Of a DNA stretch of 64,000 nucleotides, positions 8,262-15,855 are shown piece by piece. The notes beneath the pieces are model-generated. The model was not told the origin of the DNA. It saw nothing but the letters and a program-made list of their open reading frames with translations, and made no database searches. Position 1 is the stretch's first letter, and the number at the start of each line of letters is the position of its first letter. The position numbers and the translations under genes were made by a program. This DNA comes from VRUE01 sp963762205 (GTDB lineage: Bacteria; Actinomycetota; Thermoleophilia; Solirubrobacterales; 70-9), in the NCBI GenBank assembly GCA_963762205.1, contig CAVXJZ010000003.1, positions 783,858 through 847,857 on the forward strand. Reading direction: 5' to 3'.

Positions 8262-9551
8262 CTAGCCCGGGAAGACCCTGCGCATCCGCATCAGCTCGCG
8301 GAGCTTTCCGCGGGGGCGGATCCGGCCGCGCAGCATCGACTTCACCGGGCTGGCGCCGGGGCGGGTGGAGAGGACCCAGTCGGCCCAGCTGGTCTCGAAG
8401 GTGACGGTCGGGTTCGGCACTTCGCCCGGCTCGACTTTGGTCGAGCCGTTGTCGAGCACCATGTGCCAGGGCTCGGCGTCGCTGAACTGCCACTGGTAGA
8501 CCAGCGGCGAGCCGTTGGCCGCGCCGGTGTCGGCGGAGCGGGAGACGATGTCGAAGAAGATGCGCTGCAGCTCCGGGCTCGACTGCGGCTCGACCAGCCC
8601 GGGCTGGCCGACGACGCCGGCTTCGAGCAGCTTGACCTGGTCCCTGGCGATCTCGTCCTCGGATACCTCGGGGTCGAAGGGGAAGACGCCCGGCGGCATC
8701 TCCTCGGTCGGGAAGCCGATCGTGCGCCAGCGCTGTCGGATCAGCTTCAGGCCGAAGGCGAAGATGTCCTCGACCGAGAACCCGTAGCACTCGGTGTATT
8801 CGCGGTTCCAGTCGGGCGGGGTGAAGACCGCGACGCCGTAGGGCAGCGTCTCGCGCAGTAGCTCGATCACCGCCGCGCGGTTCTCCTCCCAGCCCGGGTT
8901 GCCCTCGCCGAGCAGTTCGGAGAGGACCTTGACGCCGAAGCCGATGTGGCGCTGCTCGTCGCGGGAGACGTTGGCGATCCCGGCGCTGAAGCCGGGCATC
9001 GTCTCCTCGGCGGCGAAGAAGTCCTCGATGAAGTGCTGTCCCGGCTGGGCGAGGCTGCCCTCGACGATCAGGTGGTAGAGGGTGATCGCCTGCGCGTACC
9101 TGGGCAGCGAGCGGTCCCGGCGCAGTTCGTCCGCCATCTCGTCGAGGCGGTCGAAGATCCCGTGGTAGCCCCAGTTGAGCTGGGGGAGGGTGGAGGCGAG
9201 CGTCGCCTGCAGCGAGGTGCCGTCGACGCCGATCACCTCTTTGAAGAAGCGATGGAAGAAGACCGAGTGGCGGACCTCGTCGACCTGCTGGGTGGCGAGG
9301 AAGTAGGACTGCTCCTCGGTCGGCGCGGCGGTCACGTAGGGGGCGAGGGTGTCGGCGACCCGGTCCTCGCCGTAGAAGAACATCGAGTAGATCCACATCG
9401 CCGAGCGCCGCTGGATCTCGGTGAGGCCATCCCAGCCGGCGCGGTCGCCGGAGAAGTCGATGTCGTAGGCACTCCAGTTCCCCTGCTCCCAGCGGTGGTA
9501 GAGGTCCTCGTAGGTGACGTTCTCCATCAGGCGCTGCGCCGCGACGCTCAT
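8262..9551 (-). CDS. R2-like diiron oxidase fused to SCP2 sterol-carrier domain
   Basis: Protein of 429 residues in two parts. Residues 1-300 are a ferritin-like four-helix bundle of the ribonucleotide-reductase R2/R2lox type with a full carboxylate metal site: E62, E92 with H95 (DEVRH), E164, and E199 with H202 (DEQRH). A Glu at the first ligand position, instead of the Asp of classical R2, fits R2lox. Residues 315-420 resemble an SCP2 domain (ILVYQWQF-like core, a WHMVLDNG strand, VTFETSWADWVLSTRPG). No ribonucleotide reductase large subunit is near. R2lox proteins are known to hold a long-chain fatty acid, so a fused lipid-binding domain and the acyl-CoA ligase next door suggest lipid oxidation. 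The ATG has a clear SD (AGGAG). A paralogue without SCP2 lies at 54587. Confidence 0.85.
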   Translation of the reverse strand: MSVAAQRLMENVTYEDLYHRWEQGNWSAYDIDFSGDRAGWDGLTEIQRRSAMWIYSMFFYGEDRVADTLAPYVTAAPTEEQSYFLATQQVDEVRHSVFFHRFFKEVIGVDGTSLQATLASTLPQLNWGYHGIFDRLDEMADELRRDRSLPRYAQAITLYHLIVEGSLAQPGQHFIEDFFAAEETMPGFSAGIANVSRDEQRHIGFGVKVLSELLGEGNPGWEENRAAVIELLRETLPYGVAVFTPPDWNREYTECYGFSVEDIFAFGLKLIRQRWRTIGFPTEEMPPGVFPFDPEVSEDEIARDQVKLLEAGVVGQPGLVEPQSSPELQRIFFDIVSRSADTGAANGSPLVYQWQFSDAEPWHMVLDNGSTKVEPGEVPNPTVTFETSWADWVLSTRPGASPVKSMLRGRIRPRGKLRELMRMRRVFPG

Positions 9552-9601
9552 CTCTTCTCCTTTTGATGTCTCATTCCCGCGGATCGCAGCCTAGCGCGAT
9601 C

Positions 9602-9617
9602 CTGGCTGGGCAGCCAG
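9602..9617. promoter_or_regulatory. Palindromic operator candidate before R2-SCP2 gene
   Basis: CTGGCTG-GG-CAGCCAG has perfect 7-bp arms. It lies 9-24 nt upstream of a TAGGCT -10 box (9588-9593, minus strand) of the R2-SCP2 gene, in the -35/spacer region, where a repressor would block polymerase. It is the reverse complement of the palindrome at 4476-4490. Confidence 0.5.
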
Positions 9618-9637
9618 TCGGGTTCGCGGCGGCCGGC

Positions 9638-11137
9638 TCAGACGTTCGCCGGTGCCTTGATCTCGCGCTTGAGGATCTTGCCGGTCGGGCCCTTGGGCAG
9701 GTCGTCGAGGAACCAGACGACCCGCGGGTACTTGTAGGCGGCGATCCGCTCCTTGACGTAGGCGCCGACCTCCTCGGGCGGCAGCTCCTCGCCGTCGTGG
9801 AGGACGACGGCGGCCCCGATCTCCTCGCCCCACTCGTCGTGGGGAACGCCGACGACGGCCGCTTCGCGGATCTTCGGGTGCTCGTAGAGCACCTCCTCGA
9901 CCTCGCGCGGGTAGACGTTGTAGCCGCCGCGGATGATCAGGTCCTTCTTGCGGTCGACGATGTAGAAGTAGCCCTCCTCGTCGGTGCGGGCCATGTCGCC
10001 GCTGTGGAACCAGCCGCCGCGCATCGCCTCCTCGGTCGCTTCGGGACTCTGCCAGTAGCCCTTCATGATGTTGTGGCCGCGGATCACGATCTCGCCGACC
10101 TCACCCTGCTCGACCTCGTTGTCGTCCTCGTCGACCACCTTCATCTCGACCCCCTCGATCGGGGTGCCGATCGAGCCCGGCTTGCGCTCCATTTCGGGGT
10201 GGTTGGAGGAGGCGACCGGCGAGGTCTCGGAGAGGCCGTAGCCCTCGAGCACGATCGCGTCGAAGGCGTCCTCGAAGCCGCGCAGGACCTCGACCGGCAT
10301 CGAGGCGCCGCCGGTGATGCAGTTGCGCAGGCTCGAGGTGTCGAAGCCTTCGCGCTCGGGGTGGTGGAGGAGGGCGCCGAACATCGTCGGCACCCCGTAG
10401 AAGTGGGTGACCCCGTCGCGCTGCATCGTCTCCAGCGCCTCGCCCGGGTCGAATTTGGGCACCAGCGTCAGGCAGGCGCCGACCAGCAGCGAGGCGTTCA
10501 TCCCGACCGACTGGCCGAAGGAGTGGAACAGCGGCAGGGCGCCGAGGACGACGTTGCCCGCGGCGACCTCGCAGGTCGTGCGCGCGGAGATCTCGGCGTT
10601 GCGGTGCAGGTTGGCGTGGGTCAGCTCGGCGCCCTTCGGCTTGCCGGTGGTGCCCGAGGTGTAGAGGATCACCGCCGTGTCGTCCTCGTCGGTGTCGACC
10701 AGGCCGGGGGTCGGCTCGACCCCCGCGAGCATCTCCGCGAAGGACCCGGGCTCGACCTCGATCAGCTCGGCGCCGGCGTCGGCCGCCGCGTCGCGCGCCT
10801 CCTCGACGAACCCGTGCCAGGCGAGCAGCAGCTCGGCGCCGGAGTCCTCGAGGTAGAAGGCGATCTCGCGCCGCTTGAGCAGCACGTTCATCGGCACGAC
10901 GACGCCGCCGGCCCTGAGCACCCCGTAGTAGGCGATCGGGAACTGGGGGACGTTGGGCAGCATCACGCCGACCCGGTCGCCGCGCTTCATCCCCCTCTCG
11001 GAGAGCACCGTCGCCAGCCGGGCCGAGGCGTCGTCGAGGGCGCCGTAGGCCAGCTCGCTCTCGCCGAGGCGGATCGCCGGGCTGTCCGGATGGCGCTCGG
11101 CGCTCTCCGTGAGGATCGAGGCGAGGTTGAGGCTCAC
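9638..11137 (-). CDS. Long-chain fatty-acid--CoA ligase (AMP-binding)
   Basis: Class I adenylate-forming enzyme of 499 residues that activates a carboxylic acid, probably a fatty acid, to its acyl-AMP and then acyl-CoA. The AMP-binding motif is clear (ILYTSGTTGKPKGAELTHAN). Further on are the GYGLSETSP motif, the hinge region (YFYIVDRKKDLIIRGGYNVY) and the catalytic Lys near the C-terminus (GPTGKILKREIK). The C-terminal lid is complete. It follows the small ABM-like gene by 6 nt and precedes the R2-SCP2 gene on the same strand, so all three could share a transcript, although R2-SCP2 appears to have its own promoter. Chain-length preference cannot be told from sequence. Confidence 0.93.
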   Translation of the reverse strand: MSLNLASILTESAERHPDSPAIRLGESELAYGALDDASARLATVLSERGMKRGDRVGVMLPNVPQFPIAYYGVLRAGGVVVPMNVLLKRREIAFYLEDSGAELLLAWHGFVEEARDAAADAGAELIEVEPGSFAEMLAGVEPTPGLVDTDEDDTAVILYTSGTTGKPKGAELTHANLHRNAEISARTTCEVAAGNVVLGALPLFHSFGQSVGMNASLLVGACLTLVPKFDPGEALETMQRDGVTHFYGVPTMFGALLHHPEREGFDTSSLRNCITGGASMPVEVLRGFEDAFDAIVLEGYGLSETSPVASSNHPEMERKPGSIGTPIEGVEMKVVDEDDNEVEQGEVGEIVIRGHNIMKGYWQSPEATEEAMRGGWFHSGDMARTDEEGYFYIVDRKKDLIIRGGYNVYPREVEEVLYEHPKIREAAVVGVPHDEWGEEIGAAVVLHDGEELPPEEVGAYVKERIAAYKYPRVVWFLDDLPKGPTGKILKREIKAPANV

Positions 11138-11143
11138 GCCTGC

Positions 11144-11431
11144 TTAGGGCTTGGTGATGTGGTGGACGGGGAACTCTTTGACCTCGGGCGGGCCCCCGAA
11201 GCCCTGGTCGCCCAGCTCGGTGATCGCGGGCACGAGCCGACTCTCCTGGAAGGCGTCGAACTGCTCCCGGCTCTCCCAGAAGTCGATGATCCCCCATCCG
11301 CTCTTGATCGGGCCGGCGGAGTGAAGGATCAATCCGTCGGGTGGATTTCCGTCGACGTCCGCCTTCGCGTGGACCGCGTCGTACTGCTCCGCGCTGCCGC
11401 CCTCGATCCTGATGCTCAAACCTATGGCCAT
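11144..11431 (-). CDS. Small dimeric alpha-beta barrel (ABM-like) protein
   Basis: Protein of 95 residues resembling the antibiotic-biosynthesis-monooxygenase-like dimeric ferredoxin fold: a start strand (LSIRIEGGSAEQYDAVHAKA), a central strand with a Gly-Trp pair (SGWGIIDFWESREQFDAF), a helix with a conserved Arg, and a closing strand with His-His (VHHITKP). Members range from haem- or quinone-modifying enzymes to proteins of unknown role, so I assign no reaction. The ATG is preceded by a GAGGAGCGAG SD. It leads the acyl-CoA ligase gene by 6 nt. A 16-bp palindrome sits between its start and the divergent gene at 11511. Confidence 0.7.
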   Translation of the reverse strand: MAIGLSIRIEGGSAEQYDAVHAKADVDGNPPDGLILHSAGPIKSGWGIIDFWESREQFDAFQESRLVPAITELGDQGFGGPPEVKEFPVHHITKP

Positions 11432-11458
11432 CTCGCTCCTCCTCGGTTGAACCGGGTC

Positions 11459-11474
11459 GGGCCCGATCGGGCCC
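11459..11474. promoter_or_regulatory. Perfect palindrome between divergent genes
   Basis: GGGCCCGATCGGGCCC is fully self-complementary and is nested in a larger repeat with AACCGGG and CCCGGTT arms. It is centred in the 79-nt gap between the minus-strand gene starting at 11431 and the plus-strand gene starting at 11511. It could be an operator serving both promoters. Confidence 0.35.
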
Positions 11475-11496
11475 GGTTCCGAGCATAACCAGTGGA

Positions 11497-11502
11497 TATG
11501 CT
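11497..11502 (+). promoter_or_regulatory. -10 box TATGCT of the PRC-barrel gene
   Basis: TATGCT is 8 nt before the ATG at 11511, the leaderless-type spacing repeated across this window. Confidence 0.4.
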
Positions 11503-11510
11503 CAGCGCCA

Positions 11511-11876
11511 ATGGAGGATCTGGGCGCACCAAGCTCCTATCTCGCGCTCGCCGACGGCGTCCCGGTCTACTCGAGCGACGACGAGCGGCTCGGCGAGGTG
11601 GAGCATCTGCTGGCCGATCGCGAGGAGGACATCTTCGACGGCTTCGTGATCGACACCAGCGTCCTGCCCGGCGGCCACCGCTTCGTCGACGCCCCCGAGG
11701 TCGAGGCGATCTACGAGCGCGGCGTGGTGCTGAAGCTCGACGCGGCGGCGGCCGAGGGCCTGCCGGAGCCGAGCGCCAACCCGGGCGTGATCGAGGCCGA
11801 CGCCGACGACCTGCCCAGGACGCGGCTCGAGGAAAAGCTGAGCCGCGCCTGGGACCTGATCTCAGGGAAGTACTGA
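11511..11876 (+). CDS. PRC-barrel-like domain protein
   Basis: Acidic soluble protein of 121 residues. The N-terminal 75 residues show the beta-rich PRC-barrel pattern: a pair of strands around a GVPVYSSDDERLGEVEHLL turn, then FDGFVIDTSVLPGGHRFVDAPEV. Such domains occur in RimM, photosynthetic reaction centres and many small uncharacterised actinobacterial proteins; here nothing is fused to it. The C-terminal 40 residues are helical (RLEEKLSRAWDLISGKY). No catalytic motif is visible. It ends 4 nt before the stop of the convergent DUF4234 gene. The start sits 8 nt after a TATGCT box. Function unknown. Confidence 0.65.
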   Translation: MEDLGAPSSYLALADGVPVYSSDDERLGEVEHLLADREEDIFDGFVIDTSVLPGGHRFVDAPEVEAIYERGVVLKLDAAAAEGLPEPSANPGVIEADADDLPRTRLEEKLSRAWDLISGKY

Positions 11877-11880
11877 GCCC

Positions 11881-12435
11881 TCAGCCCTGCGCGGGCGGCT
11901 GCGGTGGGGCGGGCGGCTGCGGCGGGGCGGGCGGCGGCGGCGTGCCGCCTTCCTGGGGCGTGAACGCGGTCGACGGGGTCTCCGGGACGGCGCTCGCCGT
12001 CGCACCGCCGCCGACGTTCTCCCAGACCTTGTTCATCTCGCTCTGGATGTAGCCGGGGACGATGAGCCCGGCGATGCCGATCAGGAACGAGGCGAGGATC
12101 AGAACCAGCACGATCCAGCCGTTGAACGTGATGTTGCCGGTCGTCACCTCCTGTGCCCGCTGCATGCGCTTGACGCCGTTGTAGAGCGAGACGTAGGGCG
12201 GGACGATGATCAGGGCGCCCGGGAAGAAGGCGAGCAGGGAGTTGACCGGCTTCTCACCCAGGCCGTCCACGGACCGGGCTTCGCCGAGGTCGCGCATCTC
12301 GCGGTTGATCTGGTACCACCAGTAGAGGCCGTAGATGCCGAGCGTGATGATCGTCAGGACCGGGACTGCGACTGGGTGCCGGATCTTCGCCGTTCTCTCG
12401 ACTGAAGCCGGATCGATCTGGACCTCTGCGGCCAT
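11881..12435 (-). CDS. DUF4234-like small membrane protein with proline-rich tail
   Basis: Protein of 184 residues with two or three membrane helices. The first carries an ITLGIYGLYWWYQINREM motif (about residues 31-46), which is the core of DUF4234; further helices lie at about 69-88 and 108-130. The cytoplasmic tail after about residue 160 is a low-complexity run of Pro, Gln and Ala. DUF4234 proteins have no assigned biochemical role. Its 5' side faces the divergent FKBP lipoprotein gene. Confidence 0.7.
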   Translation of the reverse strand: MAAEVQIDPASVERTAKIRHPVAVPVLTIITLGIYGLYWWYQINREMRDLGEARSVDGLGEKPVNSLLAFFPGALIIVPPYVSLYNGVKRMQRAQEVTTGNITFNGWIVLVLILASFLIGIAGLIVPGYIQSEMNKVWENVGGGATASAVPETPSTAFTPQEGGTPPPPAPPQPPAPPQPPAQG

Positions 12436-12537
12436 TGCTGCTCCTTGCTTGGGGCTTTGGGGACGAGGCGGCGCCAGCCTACTTCCTGGGTGCGCGCCTG
12501 GCTACCCCTCGAGGGCGATCCGCCCTCGCCGACTGTG

Positions 12538-12543
12538 TACGAT
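12538..12543 (+). promoter_or_regulatory. -10 box TACGAT of the FKBP lipoprotein gene
   Basis: TACGAT ends 9 nt before the TTG at 12553, consistent with a leaderless or near-leaderless start. Confidence 0.35.
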
Positions 12544-12552
12544 TCCCCGGCC

Positions 12553-13047
12553 TTGAAGGCCCTCGCACTGATCATCGCCATCTGCGCCGCCCTCCTCGCC
12601 GCCGGTTGCGGCGGGGGCGACGACTCCACCACCGGCGCCACGGAAGCGGCGACGACGGCGGAATCCTCGGCCGGCGAAAAGACGAAGCCGGAGGTGAAGG
12701 TGCCGAAGGGCGCCCCGCCGAAGCAGCTCGAGATCGAGGAAATCGAAGAAGGCAGCGGCGCCGAAGCGAAGGCGGGAGACGAAGTGACCGTCCAGTACGT
12801 GGGCGTCAACTACAAGAACGGCAAGGAATTCGACGCCTCCTGGGACCGCGGCGAACCGTTCACCTTCCAGCTCGGCGCCGGCATGGTGATCCCGGGCTGG
12901 GACCAGGGCGTCGAAGGGATGAAGGTCGGCGGCCGCCGCGAGCTGATCATCCCGCCCGAACTCGCCTATGGCCCGGAAGGCTCGCCGCCGGCGATCGGGC
13001 CCGACGAAACGCTGATCTTCGTCATCGATCTGCTCGAAGTCCGCTAG
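12553..13047 (+). CDS. FKBP-type peptidyl-prolyl isomerase lipoprotein
   Basis: Exported foldase of 164 residues. From the TTG start the protein opens with a lipoprotein signal peptide whose lipobox is LLAAGC (Cys about residue 19), then a Ser/Thr/Glu-rich linker. The FKBP domain spans about 65-164: VTVQYVGVNYKNGKEFDASW, FQLGAGMVIPGWDQGVEGMK, ELIIPPELAYG, and the final FVIDLLEVR. It should be anchored outside the membrane and catalyse cis-trans proline isomerisation. An upstream GTG (12535) or longer version would hide the signal peptide, so TTG is preferred. Glutamate is mostly encoded by GAA (about 16 GAA to 4 GAG by eye), opposite to flanking genes; the other exported isomerase at 44384 shows the same bias. 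Confidence 0.88.
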   Translation: MKALALIIAICAALLAAGCGGGDDSTTGATEAATTAESSAGEKTKPEVKVPKGAPPKQLEIEEIEEGSGAEAKAGDEVTVQYVGVNYKNGKEFDASWDRGEPFTFQLGAGMVIPGWDQGVEGMKVGGRRELIIPPELAYGPEGSPPAIGPDETLIFVIDLLEVR

Positions 13048-13087
13048 CGCCGCGCGGGCCGGGGCCGATTGCCATCATCGCCCGCGG

Positions 13088-13567
13088 ATGGGGCTGACCG
13101 ATCGTCCACCGGGGAGGCTGATGGGCGCCGCGCTGCGGGCGCCGACCCTGCTCTACCGGGCCCGCCTGGGCCGGCTTCTCGGCAACCGCTTCCTCTGCAT
13201 CGTCCATCGCGGGCGCCGGACCGGCAGGGTGCGCCGCACCGTGGTCGAGGTCGTCGACTTCGACCGCGAGCGCCAGGAGGCCCTGGTGGCGGCGGGCTGG
13301 GGAAGGGGGGCGCAGTGGTACAGGAACCTGGAGGCGGCGCCCGCACTCGAGGTCGAGATCGGGCGCCGGCGGTGGCGGCGGCCACGGCAGCGGTTCCTCG
13401 ACGAGGGGGAGCGCGCGGCGGCGCTGGCCAGGTACGAAGCGGCGCATCCCCGGGCAGCCGCCGAGATGGCACGCGTCCTCGGGCATTCGGAGGCCGGTGA
13501 TGAGAGGCTCGCCGAGATGGCGGCGCAGCTGCCCATGGTCGCCTTCAGCCCCGCCGACCGGGCCTGA
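13088..13567 (+). CDS. Deazaflavin-dependent nitroreductase family protein
   Basis: Protein of 159 residues with the split-beta-barrel signature of the actinobacterial F420-dependent Ddn/FDOR family: IVHRGRRTGRVRRTVVEVV, then LVAAGWGRGAQWYRNLEAAP, where the Gly-rich turn and Trp-Tyr-Arg-Asn motif line the deazaflavin site. Family members reduce quinones or nitro compounds with F420H2; the substrate here is unknown. The C-terminal helix (AALARYEAAHPRAAAEMARVLG) is typical. The first 30 residues are basic and hydrophobic and may contact the membrane. It faces the MFS gene convergently. Confidence 0.82.
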   Translation: MGLTDRPPGRLMGAALRAPTLLYRARLGRLLGNRFLCIVHRGRRTGRVRRTVVEVVDFDRERQEALVAAGWGRGAQWYRNLEAAPALEVEIGRRRWRRPRQRFLDEGERAAALARYEAAHPRAAAEMARVLGHSEAGDERLAEMAAQLPMVAFSPADRA

Positions 13568-13585
13568 CGGCCGGCCCACGGTCGG
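13554..13585. terminator. Hairpin between convergent genes
   Basis: CCGACCGGGCC (13554-13564) pairs with GGCCC-A-CGGTCGG (13573-13585) around an 8-nt loop, with one bulge. It covers the end of the nitroreductase gene and the gap to the MFS gene. There is no T run. Confidence 0.4.
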
Positions 13586-13588
13586 AGG

Positions 13589-14866
13589 TCAGGCGTCCTG
13601 GGCTGCGCCCGGCCGCAGCGGCGGCTCGGCGGCCGGCGCCGGCGTTTCCGAGGACGGCGGTCCGATCGGGCCGGTCGGGACCCAGCCGCGGTAGCGGCGC
13701 AGGAGCACGAGCAGGCCGATGGCGCCGACCAGCGCCGAGAGCCCGCCGGCGTAGGCGACCGTCCCGCGGGCGCCGATCGCGGCGACCAGCACGCCGCCCG
13801 CGGCAAAGGCCCCCAGCTCGGCGGAGTTGCGGATGCCGTTGTAGGTGGCGAAGGCGCGTCCGTGGAGTGCCGGCGGCACCTGAATGTGGATCAGGCTCCT
13901 GTACATCACGTTCTTGAGGCCGTGCGCGACCCCGCCGAGGAATGAGCAGGCGAGGAAGAAGGCGAAGCTGAGCCAGAGGGCGGGCAGTGCGAGGGCCAGG
14001 CCCTGCGCCGTCGCCGCGACGAGCCCGGCCGTCGCCAGCGCGAAGTAGGCGACCCGTCGGGAGAGCAGCATGGCTCCCAATGCCATGCCGACTGTCCAGA
14101 TCGAGAACATCGCGCCGTAGGCGATGTCGCCGCGGCCGAGCACGTCCTCGACGAAGAAGAGCTCGGCGACCCAGACCGCGGACATGAAGAGCAGCGAGGC
14201 GAAGGCGACCGTCATCACCAGCGAGAGGGTGCGGTCACGGAAGAGGAAGGCGAGCCCCTCGCGGGCTCGCGGCGGCTGCGCATCGGCGCGGCGCGCGGCC
14301 GGCTCGCGGCGCACGCGCAGGGCCAGCGCGGCGATGGCCACGAACGCGAAGGTGGCCGCGTCGACGGTCATCGCGACCTGGAAGCTCGCGCCCGCGACCA
14401 GCAGGCCGCCGATGATCGGCCCCAGCCCGAAGCCGATGTAGCGCACGGTCTCCATGTGCCCGTTCGCCTCCTGGACCCGGTCCTCGCCGGCCAGGGCCGG
14501 GACCAGCGCGAACTCGGCCGGCTGCGCGATCGCGAAGACGACGCCGAGCAGCGCGGTCAGCGCCAGGACCGGGACCAGCCCGTCCATGAAGCCGAGGGCG
14601 ATCGCCGCCAGGGTTCCGATCGCGGAGGTCGTGGCGAGCAGCCTCGTCACCTCGAAGCGGTCGACGAGCAGTCCGGCTTGGCCGGCGACGAGCACGGAGG
14701 GGCCGAACAGGCAGATCCAGAGCGCGGCGACCGCGAAGCCGGAGTCGGTCAGGTCCTTGACCCGCAGGCCGAGTGCGACCATCGCGACCCAGTCGCCGAG
14801 CGCCGAGAGGCCGACCGAGGCGGCGACGAGTCGGAAGTCACGGTCGCTGAGCAGGCTCCCCTTCAC
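13589..14866 (-). CDS. MFS transporter
   Basis: Integral membrane protein of 425 residues with about 12 hydrophobic helices and a central loop around residues 190-205. The layout matches the major facilitator superfamily, in the group of efflux carriers annotated as MFS_3 or enterobactin-exporter-like. A cytoplasmic motif-A equivalent (LVDRFEVTRLL) follows TM2. The tail after the last helix is Pro- and Ala-rich. It starts with GTG, and a TATCCT box (14878-14883, minus strand) lies 11 nt upstream. The substrate cannot be read. Confidence 0.88.
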   Translation of the reverse strand: MKGSLLSDRDFRLVAASVGLSALGDWVAMVALGLRVKDLTDSGFAVAALWICLFGPSVLVAGQAGLLVDRFEVTRLLATTSAIGTLAAIALGFMDGLVPVLALTALLGVVFAIAQPAEFALVPALAGEDRVQEANGHMETVRYIGFGLGPIIGGLLVAGASFQVAMTVDAATFAFVAIAALALRVRREPAARRADAQPPRAREGLAFLFRDRTLSLVMTVAFASLLFMSAVWVAELFFVEDVLGRGDIAYGAMFSIWTVGMALGAMLLSRRVAYFALATAGLVAATAQGLALALPALWLSFAFFLACSFLGGVAHGLKNVMYRSLIHIQVPPALHGRAFATYNGIRNSAELGAFAAGGVLVAAIGARGTVAYAGGLSALVGAIGLLVLLRRYRGWVPTGPIGPPSSETPAPAAEPPLRPGAAQDA

Positions 14867-14964
14867 CGGTGCGCCGCAGGATAGGCGGTGCGGGGCGCAG
14901 GCCGCCGCCGTCCGCCCGGCGGCGCCCGGCCCGGCTCGCGCCGCGTTCGTGCTTCCATTGGGCG

Positions 14965-15672
14965 ATGAGCGACTCCTTCACCGTCCCGGGGCGGTTCAAT
15001 GGCCCCCTGCAGAGCGGCCACGGCGGCTACGCCGCGGGCGCGCTCGCCGCGTTCCTCGAGCAGCCGGCCGAGATCAGCCTGCGCAGCCCGGTGCCGCTCG
15101 AAACTCCCCTCGACCTCGTCGAGGACGGGGACGGCCAGGTCCGTGTTCTACACGGAGAGACGCTGGTCCTGGAAGGGCGTCCGGACCCGGGCTTCGAGAT
15201 CGAGGTTCCGGCCGCGCCCTCTCTCGAGGAGGCACGCGCCGCGACGGCGGGCTATCGCGGCCTGGAGGAGGGGGAATTCAGCTGCTGCTTCGTCTGCGGC
15301 CGGGGACGCGAGGACGCCCTGGAGGTGTTCGCCGGGCCGCTCGACGGGCGCGACCTCGTCGCCTCGCCCTGGACACCGCCGGACTGGACCGCCGGAGAGG
15401 ACGGCCGCGTTCTCCCCGCCATCGTCTGGTCCGTGCTCGACTGCCCGACCTACTTCGCCACCCATATCGAGGGGGATCTCACGCCGGGCTTCCTCGCCCG
15501 CCTCACCGCCCGCGTCGACGCCCTGCCGACCGCGGGCGCCGAGCACGTCGTGATCGGCTGGCCGATCGAGGTCGACGGCCGCAAGCACCATGCCGGCTCG
15601 GCCGTATTCACCGCCGGCGGTGAGCTGCTCGCCGCCGCGCGGGCACTGACGATCGAGCCGCGCGCCGCCTAG
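14965..15672 (+). CDS. Hotdog-fold thioesterase-like protein
   Basis: Protein of 235 residues. The opening (SFTVPGRFNGPLQSGHGGYAAG, read in two halves) resembles acyl-CoA thioesterase/hotdog proteins that place a GGY turn at the substrate pocket, and a second hotdog-like half follows (LPAIVWSVLDCPTYFATHI, then GWPIEVDGRKHHAGSAVF). Between them is a CCFVCGRGR motif that could hold a metal or be a structural Cys pair. I chose ATG 14965; a longer frame adds an Arg/Pro-rich stretch that overlaps the divergent MFS promoter. A thioesterase role is inferred from fold resemblance only. Confidence 0.6.
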   Translation: MSDSFTVPGRFNGPLQSGHGGYAAGALAAFLEQPAEISLRSPVPLETPLDLVEDGDGQVRVLHGETLVLEGRPDPGFEIEVPAAPSLEEARAATAGYRGLEEGEFSCCFVCGRGREDALEVFAGPLDGRDLVASPWTPPDWTAGEDGRVLPAIVWSVLDCPTYFATHIEGDLTPGFLARLTARVDALPTAGAEHVVIGWPIEVDGRKHHAGSAVFTAGGELLAAARALTIEPRAA

Positions 15673-15855
15673 CCGCCGGGCGCCGGCGACGAGCTACGGC
15701 GGGCAGGCTCGGGCGCTGCCGAAGCAGACGGCCTGGTACGTCGCCGGCCCCACGGCCTGGCCGCGAATGCCCTCGACATGGGCCCGGTACCGGGGGTCGC
15801 TCGGATCGGCAGGCCACCGGCCCCGCTTGAGGGCGGTGGCGGGTTGTTCGACGGC

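Noticed and set aside
8262..9551. Ribonucleotide reductase small subunit
   Set aside because: There is no large subunit nearby, the first metal ligand is Glu, and an SCP2 domain is fused.
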